Source: Streptomonospora litoralis
GTDB taxonomy: Bacteria > Actinomycetota > Actinomycetes > Streptosporangiales > Streptosporangiaceae
Assembly (NCBI RefSeq): GCF_004323735.1
Contig: NZ_CP036455.1
Span: forward strand, 3,219,101 to 3,283,100
Direction: 5' to 3'
Length of the DNA stretch: 64,000 bases
Part shown: piece after piece, positions 30,041-38,373 of the stretch
Layout: each line of letters begins with the position of its first letter
Numbering within the stretch: position 1 is the first letter of the stretch
Program-made: the position numbers and the translations under genes
The notes under the pieces: model-generated
The model's database searches: none
What the model was told of the DNA's origin: nothing
The model's input: only the letters and a program-made list of their open reading frames with translations

Positions 30041-30355
30041 GCCGACTCCTTAGCGGGTTCCGGTCGATCCACGGACGGTGACTCCCGGTGAGCACCATAC
30101 TGAGCACAGGACGCACACCCACGCAGCTCACGGCGTGTCTCACGAATATCGGTGACTGTCAGTCACTCGACGTGGTCCGGCCACCCCTTTCGGGTGCCGA
30201 CATGCCTGCGCCGAGGGCCCCGGAACCGGTTCTTCGCCGCCGTTCGCGCGATGCGGACGCGGCCCCGATGGCGCCCGGGCCGAGGCACGCTCACCGGTGG
30301 CCGGTCGGGGCCCGGCGCAGCGGGAGTGCCAGTGTCAGTGTGGGTGTGGGTGTGC
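30041..30355. other. Intergenic region with a 15-bp dyad
   Basis: A 315-bp gap between two minus-strand genes. GTGACTGTCAGTCAC (30152-30166) is a perfect 6-3-6 dyad 112 bp upstream of the DUF4352-like start and could be an operator. A short GT-rich stretch lies at about 30325-30350. Nothing else is apparent. Confidence 0.35.
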
Positions 30356-31741
30356 TCAGCGACGCCGCCGCGCTCGCAGCGCCAGGACCAGCACCGGAAG
30401 TGTCAGCGCCGCCGCGAAGGCGTTGAGTGAGCCGAAGCCCAGCGCCACCGTCGTCACGCCCGACAGCGCCGACCCCGCCGCGCCGAAAACATGCATCAGC
30501 AGGTCGGCCGTGCCTTGGGCCCGGGGCCGGCGCTCCGGCGCCAGCGACTCGGCCAGCAGCGCCGACGACGCGACCAGGCCGAAGGACCACCCCAGCCCGA
30601 GCAGCACCAGACCGGCCGCCACCTGCGCCGAACTCGCGCCCGCGGTGCCCGCCAGGAGAGCCGCGCCGAGGGTGAGCGCCTGCCCGGCCAGCAGCACCGG
30701 CACCCGCCCCCACCGGTCGGAGAGCCAGCCCACCAGCGGCGACAAGGCGTACATCCCGGCGATGTGCAGGCTGATTGTCAGCCCGATGAGACTCAGTTCG
30801 GCGCCGCCGCCCTCCATGTGCACCGGCGTCATGGTCATGATCGCGACCATGGCCGTGTGCGAGGCGACGATCGCGGTGACCGCGAGCAGCGCCCGCGGCT
30901 CCGCGGCGATCGCCCGCAGCGACGCCGCGAGGGAACCGTGCCGCCGGCCCCGGCCCCCGGGCGTCCCAGCCGCCTCCGCTGGCGGCGCTGCGGCGTGCGC
31001 GGCTTCGCGGGCCAGCAGCAGCGGGTCGGGGCGCAGCAGGACGGCGACCACGGCCCCCGCGGCGGCGAAGGACGCCGTGCTGAAGACCAGCGGCCCCACC
31101 AGCGGGTCGAGCCCGAGGAGAGCGGCCACCGCCGCGCCCGGACCGGTGAGGTTGGGACCCGCCACGGAGCCGACAGTGGTACCCCACACGACAAGGGCCA
31201 GGTCGCGGCTGCGGGTGCGGTCGGTGGCGAGGTCGGTGGCGCTGTGGCGGGACTGCAGGCCGGTGGCGGTCCCGGCCCCGAACAGCGCCATTCCCGCCAG
31301 GAAGACCGGGAAGACGGCCGACTGGGCGCCCGCCACGGCCGCCACTCCGCCGAGTGCGGCCAGGAACCAGCCCAGGCTCAGTCCGACGCGCCGGCCCCGC
31401 CGCGCCGCGGTACCGGCCAGTGGTAGCGCCAGGGCGGCGGCCCCGAGCGTGACCATGGTCGTGGCGGTTCCGGCCCACGCCTGCGACCCGGTGAGGTCGC
31501 GGGCGATGATGCCCGCCACCGCAGCCGCGGATCCGACGCCGACGCCCCCGACCACCTGCGCCGCGGTCAGCACGGCCAGCACCCGCCGCCGTGCGCGGAC
31601 GACGGCGGGTGCGGTGTTGGCCTCGGCGACGTGCCCGGCGTGCTCGACGTCCGCCTTCGCCGCGCCCGCGACGTGCCCGGCGCCGCCGTCCGCGCCCGGC
31701 GGGGGCGAAGACGGCGGCCCGGCCTGCTCCGGTGCCGTCAT
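30356..31741 (-). CDS. MFS transporter
   Basis: A 461-residue, roughly 12-helix major facilitator with a 50-residue polar N-terminus. Visible features are a first helix around VVGGVGVGSAAAVAGIIARD, motif-A-like GTAARRGRRVGLSLG, a central loop near residues 245-270, and the second motif A (PLVGWLSDRWGRVPVLLAG) in helix 8-9. The substrate is unknown. The ATG at 31741 lacks a ribosome binding site, but it overlaps the stop of an 8-codon leader ORF that has one (31738-31764). This MFS differs from the two EntS-like exporters at 34-37 kb. Confidence 0.88.
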   Translation of the reverse strand: MTAPEQAGPPSSPPPGADGGAGHVAGAAKADVEHAGHVAEANTAPAVVRARRRVLAVLTAAQVVGGVGVGSAAAVAGIIARDLTGSQAWAGTATTMVTLGAAALALPLAGTAARRGRRVGLSLGWFLAALGGVAAVAGAQSAVFPVFLAGMALFGAGTATGLQSRHSATDLATDRTRSRDLALVVWGTTVGSVAGPNLTGPGAAVAALLGLDPLVGPLVFSTASFAAAGAVVAVLLRPDPLLLAREAAHAAAPPAEAAGTPGGRGRRHGSLAASLRAIAAEPRALLAVTAIVASHTAMVAIMTMTPVHMEGGGAELSLIGLTISLHIAGMYALSPLVGWLSDRWGRVPVLLAGQALTLGAALLAGTAGASSAQVAAGLVLLGLGWSFGLVASSALLAESLAPERRPRAQGTADLLMHVFGAAGSALSGVTTVALGFGSLNAFAAALTLPVLVLALRARRRR

Positions 31742-31764
31742 CGCCGCTCGGGATATGCGTGCAT
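31738..31764 (-). CDS. Leader peptide / coupling ORF (MHAYPERR)
   Basis: An 8-codon ORF whose ATG is preceded by GGGAG at 5 nt spacing; its TGA overlaps the MFS start codon as ATGA. The MFS ATG has no ribosome binding site of its own, so translation by coupling or re-initiation is likely. The peptide is too short for coding statistics. Confidence 0.4.
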   Translation of the reverse strand: MHAYPERR

Positions 31765-31994
31765 GGTTCTCCCGTCCTCGTCTCCCGGGTTGCGCACCCC
31801 GCCGCTGCGGATGCTCGGATCGGCGCTCGCCCGCTTCGGACCTCGGCCGCGAAGTGAGCCGGAGGCACGCGCCCCGGGGCGAGCCGAGCATAACGGGCGG
31901 ATACGACACTTCGGGCGGCAGGGAGGGAGCCCTTGGGCAACAGGCGGCGCGGGCGGATCGCGGTGCGGGAGGCGCCGCGGACTGGGCCGCCCGA

Positions 31995-32234
31995 TCAACC
32001 GCTGCCGTAGCGCCAGCGCAGGAAGCCGAACTCGCGCTCGACGCGGCGCATCTCGGCGTAGAGGGCGTCGGGGTCGACGCCGGAGGCCACGGCACCGCCC
32101 TGGGGCACGGGCCAGCGCGCGAACGCCCAGTAGCGGCGGGTGTAGGAGCCCCACAGGACCAGCCACATGCCCTGCTTCTGCCACTCGATGTGGGCGGCGA
32201 CCTCGCGCCGGTCCTCGTCTTCGCCGTCGTCCAT
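31995..32234 (-). CDS. Small conserved-looking protein, unknown function
   Basis: 79 residues, rich in tryptophan and charged residues: EVAAHIEWQKQGMWLVLWGS, then YTRRYWAFARWPVPQG, and a C-terminal helix DALYAEMRRVEREFGFLRWR. The pattern looks like small cytoplasmic proteins found across actinobacteria without an assigned role. The ATG at 32234 has GAGG 8 nt upstream; an upstream in-frame ATG would add 18 poorly coding residues. Its neighbours are an MFS gene and a cationic peptide gene, and no operon is evident. Confidence 0.65.
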   Translation of the reverse strand: MDDGEDEDRREVAAHIEWQKQGMWLVLWGSYTRRYWAFARWPVPQGGAVASGVDPDALYAEMRRVEREFGFLRWRYGSG

Positions 32235-32514
32235 TGCGAATGCCTCATACCCGGACCGCCGCGGCGCGATAGGGCCGGATGTGGTCACGCCGGGACACTG
32301 GACAGCAGCCGCCGCCCGTGCCGCGGGTGCGCACGCCCTGTCCTCGGCCGCGGCATGCGCGACGGGGTCGGCCGACGCTCAGCGGGCCTCTGCCGCGCGC
32401 AGCGCATGCCACCCACCGAGTCGGCCCGCGGGGCGTCGCGTCGCAAACGCGGCCCGCCGGCGCGCCTTGGTCTGCGCGGCGATACGGAAAACGAGTTGTG
32501 GGTAGTCGGCGAAT

Positions 32515-32649
32515 ATGTCTCGAATAGCTGACGTACTACGCACAATCGCCAGTGCCATCGCATCCGCCATCGGCGCCATCGCCCATGCCGTCGTGACCGT
32601 GGTCACGCTGCCGTTCCGGGCGCTGGCCAAGCTCTTTCGCAAGCACTGA
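32515..32649 (+). CDS. Candidate cationic amphipathic peptide (44 aa)
   Basis: A short ORF beginning MSRIADVLRTIASAIASAIG and ending LPFRALAKLFRKH. It has six Arg/Lys against one acidic residue, a long Ala/Ile/Val-rich central helix, and no cysteine or leader-cleavage site. A helical-wheel-like spacing of hydrophobic residues is evident. It resembles leaderless bacteriocins, small membrane-active toxins, or the small LPFRxLxRLF-ending membrane proteins seen in actinobacteria. The ribosome binding site is weak (GGGTAGT region). No immunity gene, antitoxin RNA or transporter is directly adjacent. Local AT content is above average. Confidence 0.45.
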   Translation: MSRIADVLRTIASAIASAIGAIAHAVVTVVTLPFRALAKLFRKH

Positions 32650-32907
32650 TCCCGGGAATCCACCGCATGCACGAACGCGGGCTCCCCTGCACACGACGAA
32701 GGTGCTTCCGAAATAGCAGAGCGGATACCGAAAGCAACCGAAGCCGTTATCCCGCCTCGAAAGAGAAACTCCTTCGAGACAGGCCCGCGGAATCTTCGTC
32801 CGCCGGGCGGTCCACCGCAGGCGGCGCCGTAATCTCCCGTGCCGGGCCGCCGGTCGCTGGGCCGATGTGCGTCGATGCGCACCGGCCCAGCGCCCTTAAG
32901 GGCCGGC

Positions 32908-33321
32908 TCACGCCAGGGCCGCGCCCGAGACCAGGCCGGAGCCCGGCACCGGTTCGGCGGGATCCGCGCCCAGCGCGACGATGCGGTTGGCTGTGTCGAC
33001 GTGGACGACACGGGGCACATGCCGAGAGCGCTCGGACTCCTCCAGCTCCACGTAGGACATGATGATGACCAGGTCGCCCGGGTTCACCAGGTGGGCCGCG
33101 GCGCCGTTGATACCGATGACCCCGCTGCCGCGCTCACCCGCGATGGTGTAGGTGACCAGGCGGCTGCCGTTGTCGATGTCGACGACGTGGACCTGTTCGC
33201 CCTCGACGATGTCCGCTGCCTCCAGCAGGTCGGCGTCTATGGTGATGGATCCCACGTAATGCAGGTCGGCCTGAGTGACCGTCGCGCGGTGGATCTTGCC
33301 GTGGAACAGGGTGCGACGCAC
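32908..33321 (-). CDS. panD: Aspartate 1-decarboxylase
   Basis: A 137-residue pyruvoyl-dependent enzyme that converts L-aspartate to beta-alanine for pantothenate and CoA. The self-cleavage site Gly24-Ser25 ([10 protein letters not shown]) is intact, and [20 protein letters not shown] matches the conserved core. The GTG at 33321 has TAGGAG just upstream. The C-terminal 20 residues are a slightly long tail. It is not obviously in an operon. The link to the NRPS genes, through supply of phosphopantetheine, is only general. Confidence 0.95.
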   Translation of the reverse strand: MRRTLFHGKIHRATVTQADLHYVGSITIDADLLEAADIVEGEQVHVVDIDNGSRLVTYTIAGERGSGVIGINGAAAHLVNPGDLVIIMSYVELEESERSRHVPRVVHVDTANRIVALGADPAEPVPGSGLVSGAALA

Positions 33322-33484
33322 GATCTCCTACCTCGTCTTCCCTCACTGCGATATGACTACAGGCCCTGTCGAGGGTCCCGTGCACGCTCGTGGCGGCGTC
33401 GTGGGCACCGCGGCGGCTCGAGGATGCCATAGTGGCGAACGCACCCGCTATGCGCCGAATTCCGCGATCGCCCCTGAGGGTAGT

Positions 33485-33502
33485 GCGCGCCCGGGGGCGC
33501 GC
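33485..33502 (-). terminator. Possible terminator after the SIP gene
   Basis: An 8-bp GC stem (GCGCGCCC / GGGCGCGC) with a 2-nt loop, 59 nt downstream of the SIP stop. The tight loop makes it a weak candidate. Confidence 0.3.
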
Positions 33503-33560
33503 GTGCAGCGGGGTGGTGCATGTGCATCCGCGCCCGCACGGCCCCCCGCCGGCTCCTTCG

Positions 33561-34370
33561 TCACTCGTCCTCGTGGTGGTCGTGGTTGACGGTCCCGCGC
33601 CGCCAGTAGCCGTCGACGTCGAAGGTGGCGCCCCGCTCGAAGCCCCGCTCCTTGAGGTAGCGGCGGATGGGCTTGAGGGCGCCGGCCTCCCCCGCGCACC
33701 AGGCGAAACCGCGGCCCGCGGGCAGTTCGGCGCCGCGGACGGCGCGCTCCAGCAGATCCGTGGTGCCGGGGGCGGCGCCGTCGCGGTGCAGCCAGGTGAC
33801 CTCGGCGCGCTCGGGCGTCTGCAGCTTCTGCTCCTCCCCCGCGTCGGAGACCTCCAGGAAGGCGAGCACACGGGCCTCGCGCGGCAGCTCCTCCAGCCAC
33901 CGGGCGGCGGCCGGAAGGGCCGTCTCGTCGGCGCCGAGGAGGAAGTAGTCGAAGTCGTGGTCCATGTGGTACGTCCCGCGCGGCCCCAGCACGCCGATGC
34001 GGTCGCCGGGGCGCGCCCGGACCGCCCAGCGCCCGCCGGGGCCGTGGTCGTGGGCGACGAGGTCGATCGTCAGCTCGCCCGCTTCGGCGTCGAAGCGGCG
34101 GACCGTGTAGTCGCGGTAGATCAGCTCCGGCGCGCGGATGTTCCACCGTCCCTCCGCGGTCATCTCCGGGAGGCGGAGCTCGCCGGTCTCCTCGTCGGGG
34201 AAGAAGAGCTTCACGTGGTCGGCGAAGTTGTCGCTGCGGAAGCCCTCGATGTCGGGGCCCGCCAGCACGACGCGGACCATTCCCGGGGTCACGCGCTCGA
34301 CCGTGCGCGCCTCAAGGGTTCGCGGTTGCAGCGGGTAGAACTCCACGCGCGGGTCGCTGACGGTGGTCAT
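33561..34370 (-). CDS. Siderophore-interacting protein (flavin ferric reductase)
   Basis: A 269-residue SIP/ViuB-family flavoprotein that reduces ferric siderophores in the cytoplasm with NAD(P)H. The FAD domain has RVVLAGPDIEGF, HVKLFFPD and the FAD-binding YRDYTVRRFD, with DLVAHDHGPGGRWA and GDRIGVLGPRG. The NAD(P) domain contains YFLLGADETALPA, and the ending FAWCAGEAGALKPIRRYL ... GYWRRGTVNHDHHEDE is typical. The ATG at 34370 has TGGAG about 10 nt upstream. An excellent iron box lies 68 bp upstream. It is the last gene of the minus-strand siderophore group. The presence of both SIP and FhuF hints at two reduction routes. Confidence 0.93.
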   Translation of the reverse strand: MTTVSDPRVEFYPLQPRTLEARTVERVTPGMVRVVLAGPDIEGFRSDNFADHVKLFFPDEETGELRLPEMTAEGRWNIRAPELIYRDYTVRRFDAEAGELTIDLVAHDHGPGGRWAVRARPGDRIGVLGPRGTYHMDHDFDYFLLGADETALPAAARWLEELPREARVLAFLEVSDAGEEQKLQTPERAEVTWLHRDGAAPGTTDLLERAVRGAELPAGRGFAWCAGEAGALKPIRRYLKERGFERGATFDVDGYWRRGTVNHDHHEDE

Positions 34371-34437
34371 GCGGGCATCACTCCAGTCGGATCGTCCGGT
34401 GCCGCGGGAAGGGCGCGCGACGGACCCTCCGGGCACT

Positions 34438-34456
34438 TTAGCTTAGGCTTAGCTAA
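34438..34456. promoter_or_regulatory. Iron box upstream of the SIP gene
   Basis: TTAGCTTAGGCTTAGCTAA matches the IdeR/DmdR consensus at 16 of 19 positions and is itself a good dyad. It overlaps the stop codon of the upstream exporter gene (34453-34455). Confidence 0.8.
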
Positions 34457-35838
34457 CTTCGCAGTCCCTGTCCATCGGAGCTCTGCTGGGCGGGGTCGGC
34501 GGGGTCCGCCGCGTCGACCGCGGGCCGCCGCGCGTCGTTGCCGCCGCCGGCGGCCTCGGCGTCCGCGCCGCTGTCGGGTCCCCCGGCGCCTGAGGCGACG
34601 GCCGCGCGCAGGCCGGGGAAGGCGGCGGCGAGCACGGCCACCAGCGCGACGGTGACGGCCCCGCCGGCCATCACGGCCGCGCCGGCGCCGATCAGCGGGG
34701 CCAGCGCTCCCAGCATCAGTGCGCCCAGCCCGCCGCCGACGGTGTTCTGCGCAGTCCAGACGCTGTTCACGCGGCCGCGCAGCGCGTCGGGGGTGTGCGA
34801 CTGCAGCAGCGCGAAGCGCAGGATCTCCTCGACGATCTCGGCGAAGCCGAGGGCCGCCAGGGCCGCTGCGGCCAGGGCGAGATGCGGTGCGGCGCCGAAG
34901 CCCGCGGCGGCGAGGCCGCAGCAGGCGACGGCCGTCAGCAGCAGGGCGCCGCTGCGCCGGGCCCTGCGGGTCCACCCGCTGGAGAGGGAGGCCAGTACCG
35001 CGCCGCACGCCGAGGCGGAGTAGAGCAGTCCGGCCGCGGTCTCGCCCGCGTGCAGCACGGTGTCGGTGAACTCCGGGATCAGCACGTAGGGCGTGGCGAA
35101 CAGCAGTTGCACGAAGCCGAGCAGCAGCAGGGGGCCGACGGTCCGGTGCCGGGCGGCGAAGCGCATCCCCTCCACCGCGGCACCGGCCATGCCGCGTCCC
35201 TCGGCTGCGTCGCCGCCGGCGGGCGGCAGCGGCGGCAGCAGCAGCACCAGGCCGGTGGCCAGCGCGCTCACGGCGGCTGTGATACCGAAAACGGCGGCGA
35301 ACCCCCACACCGCCACGATCGCGCCGCTGAGCGCGGGCGCGGCGATGGAGCCGAGCTGACCGGTCAGCGCGAGCAGCGCCCCGGCGGCGGGCAGCCTCTC
35401 GCGCGGCAGCAGGCCGGGCACGACCGCCTGCAGCGCGACGGTGCTGAAGGTGCCGACGAATCCGTTCAGCGCGGCGCACACGCAGATCACCGCGAAGCTC
35501 GCCGAGCCGCCGCCGCTCTGGGCCCACAGCGCGTTCAGCGCAAGCCCCGAGAAGGCGAGTGCCGCGGCGGCGCGGCCGGAGACGATCAGCGCGCGCCGGG
35601 AGTAGCGGTCGGCGAGGACGCCGCCGACGAGGGTCCCGCCGAAGATCGAGACGCCGTTGACGGCGCTGACGACGGCGACCAGCACCGAGGACTGCGTCGC
35701 CGAGTACACCTGCAGCGGCAGCGCCACGAGGGCGAACCCCAGCCCGAAAATCGAGATGAGCCGTGCGGTGAAGACCAGGCGGAACTCACGGCTGATGCGC
35801 AGCGGCCCGATGTCGATGACGGCGTCGCGCAGTTTCAC
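34453..35838 (-). CDS. EntS-like MFS siderophore exporter (copy 1)
   Basis: A 461-residue 12-helix MFS of the enterobactin-exporter (EntS) type. Early EntS-like motifs are LVFTARLISIFGLGFALVALPLQVY and NGVSIFGGTLVGGVLADRYSRRALIV (motif A). Others are PYVLIPEFTDTVLHAGETAAGLLYSASACGA and HTPDALRGRVNSVWTAQNTVGGGLG. A 55-residue Ala/Gly/Asp-rich C-terminal tail is not part of the fold. The GTG at 35838 has AAAGG upstream. It lies 124 bp after mbtH and is probably in the same iron-regulated unit. It is a paralogue of the gene at 36219. Confidence 0.9.
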   Translation of the reverse strand: MKLRDAVIDIGPLRISREFRLVFTARLISIFGLGFALVALPLQVYSATQSSVLVAVVSAVNGVSIFGGTLVGGVLADRYSRRALIVSGRAAAALAFSGLALNALWAQSGGGSASFAVICVCAALNGFVGTFSTVALQAVVPGLLPRERLPAAGALLALTGQLGSIAAPALSGAIVAVWGFAAVFGITAAVSALATGLVLLLPPLPPAGGDAAEGRGMAGAAVEGMRFAARHRTVGPLLLLGFVQLLFATPYVLIPEFTDTVLHAGETAAGLLYSASACGAVLASLSSGWTRRARRSGALLLTAVACCGLAAAGFGAAPHLALAAAALAALGFAEIVEEILRFALLQSHTPDALRGRVNSVWTAQNTVGGGLGALMLGALAPLIGAGAAVMAGGAVTVALVAVLAAAFPGLRAAVASGAGGPDSGADAEAAGGGNDARRPAVDAADPADPAQQSSDGQGLRS

Positions 35839-35962
35839 GGGTGGGCCTTTCGTTGTGCACGTGTGCCGCGCCGCTTACCTGTGGGTCTTTTACCTGTGGC
35901 CGCTGTCGGTCCGCGACGACCACCGGTACATGGTCGGCGAAGTCTGCCCGCCCGGCAGCCGC

Positions 35963-36175
35963 TCAGGACTCGCCCATGGCCACGCGCAGGCTGCGCGGGC
36001 GCAGGTCGGTCCAGTTGGCCTCGACGTACTCCAGCGCGGCCGCGCGCTCCACGGGCCCGTGCACCTGCTGCCAGCCCTCGGGCACCTCGGCGAACTCCGG
36101 CCACAGCGAGTGCTGGTCCTCGTCGTTGACCAGCACCAGGAAGCGGCCTTCGGGGTCGTCGAACGGGTTGCTCAT
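35963..36175 (-). CDS. mbtH: MbtH-family NRPS accessory protein
   Basis: A 70-residue MbtH-like protein that binds and stabilises NRPS adenylation domains. The signature is complete: [23 protein letters not shown] and WTDLRPRSL with Trp25, Trp35 and Trp55. The ATG at 36175 has AAAGGAG 7 nt upstream and an iron box only 25 nt further up, so it is the first gene of an iron-repressed transcript. Its natural partners are the two NRPSs at 39984-62035. Confidence 0.97.
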   Translation of the reverse strand: MSNPFDDPEGRFLVLVNDEDQHSLWPEFAEVPEGWQQVHGPVERAAALEYVEANWTDLRPRSLRVAMGES

Positions 36176-36199
36176 CCCGCAACTCCTTTCAGCGTAACT

Positions 36200-36218
36200 T
36201 TAGGCAAGGCTTACCTTA
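36200..36218. promoter_or_regulatory. Iron box upstream of mbtH
   Basis: TTAGGCAAGGCTTACCTTA, 15 of 19 positions of the iron-box consensus, abutting the stop codon of the upstream EntS-like gene at 36219. Confidence 0.75.
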
Positions 36219-37493
36219 TCAATCTGTCGTCTCGTCGGGAAGTGGCGGAGCCACGCCCCGTGTCGCCAGCAGCCCCGGTGCGCTTACCGTGATGGCGCCG
36301 GCGAGGACCGCCCCCACCGCCCCGGCAGCCACCATCGCCGCCGCCGTGCCCAGCAGCGCCGCGAGGCCGCCCATCAGGCCGGCGCCCAGCGACCCGCCGA
36401 CCGTGGCCTGGGCCAGCCACGCGCTGTTGACCCGCCCCCGCAGTGCGTCGGGGGTGTGCGCCTGGATCAGCGAGTAGCGCAGGATCTCTTCCACCGCCTG
36501 GCAGCAGCCCAGCAGCGCCAGCGCGAACAGCGCGAGCGCGGCGCTGCGCCCGGCGCCGAGCAGGAACACCGATACCCCGCACATCGCCACGGCCGCGGGC
36601 ACGATCGCACCGGTGCGGCGCACGCGTCCGGTCCAGCCGCTGGTCAGCGACGCCAGCAGTGCCCCCGCTGCAGGAGCGGTGTAGAGCAGCCCGGCCAGCG
36701 CCGCGTCGCCGCCGAGCACGCGGTCGGTGAACTCCGGGATGAGCACCATGGGCGTGGTGAACAGCCCTTGGGTGAATCCGAGCAGCAGCAGCGGGCGCAC
36801 CACCGGGTGGCGGGCCACGAACGCCAGCCCGTCGGCGACCGCGCGCAGGGCCCCAACGGGGGCGGCTCCGGTGTCGGTGGGCACGGGCGGGACGAACCAC
36901 ACCGCCGCCGTCGCGGCGGCGGCGATCCCGCAGGTGGCCAGGTATCCGGCGCCGACGCCGCCGAGGGAGATGAGGGCGCCCCCCAGGGCCGGCGCGGCGG
37001 CGGCGCCCAACTGGGTGGTCAGCGCGAAGAGGGCGCCCGCGGCGGCAAGCCGCTGCGGGCCTACCAATGCCGGGACCATGGACTGCTGGGCGATCAGACC
37101 CATGGTGCCGATGACGCCGTTGACGGTGGCGCAGACGTAGATCACCGCCAGCAGCGGACCGCCGGGCAGGTAGGTGTTGACCGCGAACAGCCCTACGACC
37201 AGCGTCTCCACGGCGAGGCTGACCAGCATGAGCCGGCGCCGGTCGAGCCGGTCGGCGAGCAGCCCGCCCACGACGGTGCCGCCGAAGCTGGCGACCCCGT
37301 TGACGATGGTGACGCTGGCGACCAGCGCCGAGGAGCCGGTCATGGCGTAGACCTGCATCGGCAGCGCGACCAGCCGGAATCCGCCGCCGAAGAGCGAGAT
37401 GAGCCGGACCGCGAAGACGATCCGGAACCCTCTGCCGCCGCGCAGCGGACTCAGATCGATGAGCAGGCGCGCCAGAACCGGGCTCGCGGCCAC
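36219..37493 (-). CDS. EntS-like MFS siderophore exporter (copy 2)
   Basis: A 424-residue MFS closely related to the gene at 34453. Shared segments include VRLISLFGGGFRLVALPMQVY, FGGTVVGGLLADRLDRRRLML, MVLIPEFTDRVLGGDAALAGLLYTAPAAGALLASL, VEEILRYSLIQ and HTPDALRGRVNSAWLAQATVGGSLG. It lacks the long C-terminal tail of copy 1. The GTG at 37493 has GGAAGGAAG upstream. It lies between the acyltransferase gene (238 bp upstream) and mbtH (43 bp downstream). The two copies may form a heteromeric pair or export different ligands; the sequence does not decide. Confidence 0.9.
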   Translation of the reverse strand: MAASPVLARLLIDLSPLRGGRGFRIVFAVRLISLFGGGFRLVALPMQVYAMTGSSALVASVTIVNGVASFGGTVVGGLLADRLDRRRLMLVSLAVETLVVGLFAVNTYLPGGPLLAVIYVCATVNGVIGTMGLIAQQSMVPALVGPQRLAAAGALFALTTQLGAAAAPALGGALISLGGVGAGYLATCGIAAAATAAVWFVPPVPTDTGAAPVGALRAVADGLAFVARHPVVRPLLLLGFTQGLFTTPMVLIPEFTDRVLGGDAALAGLLYTAPAAGALLASLTSGWTGRVRRTGAIVPAAVAMCGVSVFLLGAGRSAALALFALALLGCCQAVEEILRYSLIQAHTPDALRGRVNSAWLAQATVGGSLGAGLMGGLAALLGTAAAMVAAGAVGAVLAGAITVSAPGLLATRGVAPPLPDETTD

Positions 37494-37731
37494 GCGGTCT
37501 TCCTTCCGGTCGTGTCGGGTGCGGCGGGTGCGGCGTCGATCCCGGCGCGCGCCGTCCGGTCGCCGCCGCGTCGCGGCTTTCGCGGGCGCACCGGCGCCGG
37601 CGCACGGCGGCGCGCCCGGCGACGCGGCGGGAGCGCGGTTACCCGGCTGCCGGACCGCGCGGCCGCCCGAGCGCAGCCCTCAAGGTCCGCGGTGCTCCGG
37701 GTGCACCGGGCCCGCATCGGGGCGGCGGCGC

Positions 37732-38373
37732 TCACTTGCGCGCCCGGATGAACAGCGCCGCGCGCTTGTGCGGCAGGTCGACCTCGGCGAGGAAGCCGAG
37801 CCCCGCCTTGCGGGCGGCACGGCAGGCCGCGGCGTTGTCGGCGTCGGGCTCCATGAGGATGCGGTTGCAGTCGGGATCGGTGGAGAAAACGGCGTCGGCG
37901 AAGGCGTCGAGGATCTGCTTGCCGACCCCGTGCCCGGTGGCGTCGGCGTCGCCGATGGCGATGTGGAAGCCGATGTCGTGCCGGTCGGCGGCGTAGTGCG
38001 GGGCGATGACGTCGCGCGCGGCCCGGTACAGCTCGACGTAGGCGATGTCGGTGCCGTCGCGGCTGACGAGGAACGGGCGCGAGAAGGTGCCGGCCCGCTG
38101 CGACGCGATCTCCTCGGCCCATCGCTGCCGGCTCCACGCCTGGTCGTAGAACGGTGCGACGTGCGGCAGGTGCATCCAGCGGTGCACCGTGTCGAGGTCG
38201 GCGCCGTGCGGCTGGGCGACCCGGGCGGCGAAGGGCGGGGCGAGGCGGGGTTCGGGCGGCGGGCCGACGGCCAGGACGTGGGCGTCGGCCGCGATCTCGC
38301 GGCGGCCCAGCGGGTGCGCCGAGCGGGGTGCCGACGCGGCCTGGTCGACGTCGGCCGATTCGGGCACGGACAC
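37732..38373 (-). CDS. GNAT acyltransferase, siderophore type (MbtK/AlcB/IucB-like)
   Basis: A 213-residue N-acyltransferase of the siderophore-biosynthesis GNAT group, which acylates the N-hydroxy-amine of ornithine or lysine (or an analogous amine) with an acyl-CoA. Typical segments are WMHLPHVAPFYDQAWSRQRW, YVELYRAARDVIAPHY, DIGFHIAIGDADATGHGVGK (acyl-CoA site) and ILMEPDADNAAACRAARKAG. The GTG at 38373 has GGAGGTGA 7 nt upstream. This implies that the product contains an acylated hydroxamate, but the matching N-monooxygenase is not in the window. Confidence 0.9.
   Translation of the reverse strand: MSVPESADVDQAASAPRSAHPLGRREIAADAHVLAVGPPPEPRLAPPFAARVAQPHGADLDTVHRWMHLPHVAPFYDQAWSRQRWAEEIASQRAGTFSRPFLVSRDGTDIAYVELYRAARDVIAPHYAADRHDIGFHIAIGDADATGHGVGKQILDAFADAVFSTDPDCNRILMEPDADNAAACRAARKAGLGFLAEVDLPHKRAALFIRARK

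Noticed and set aside
30325-30350. GT-rich tandem-like stretch
   Set aside because: Short, imperfect and without flanking repeat structure; no function can be inferred.
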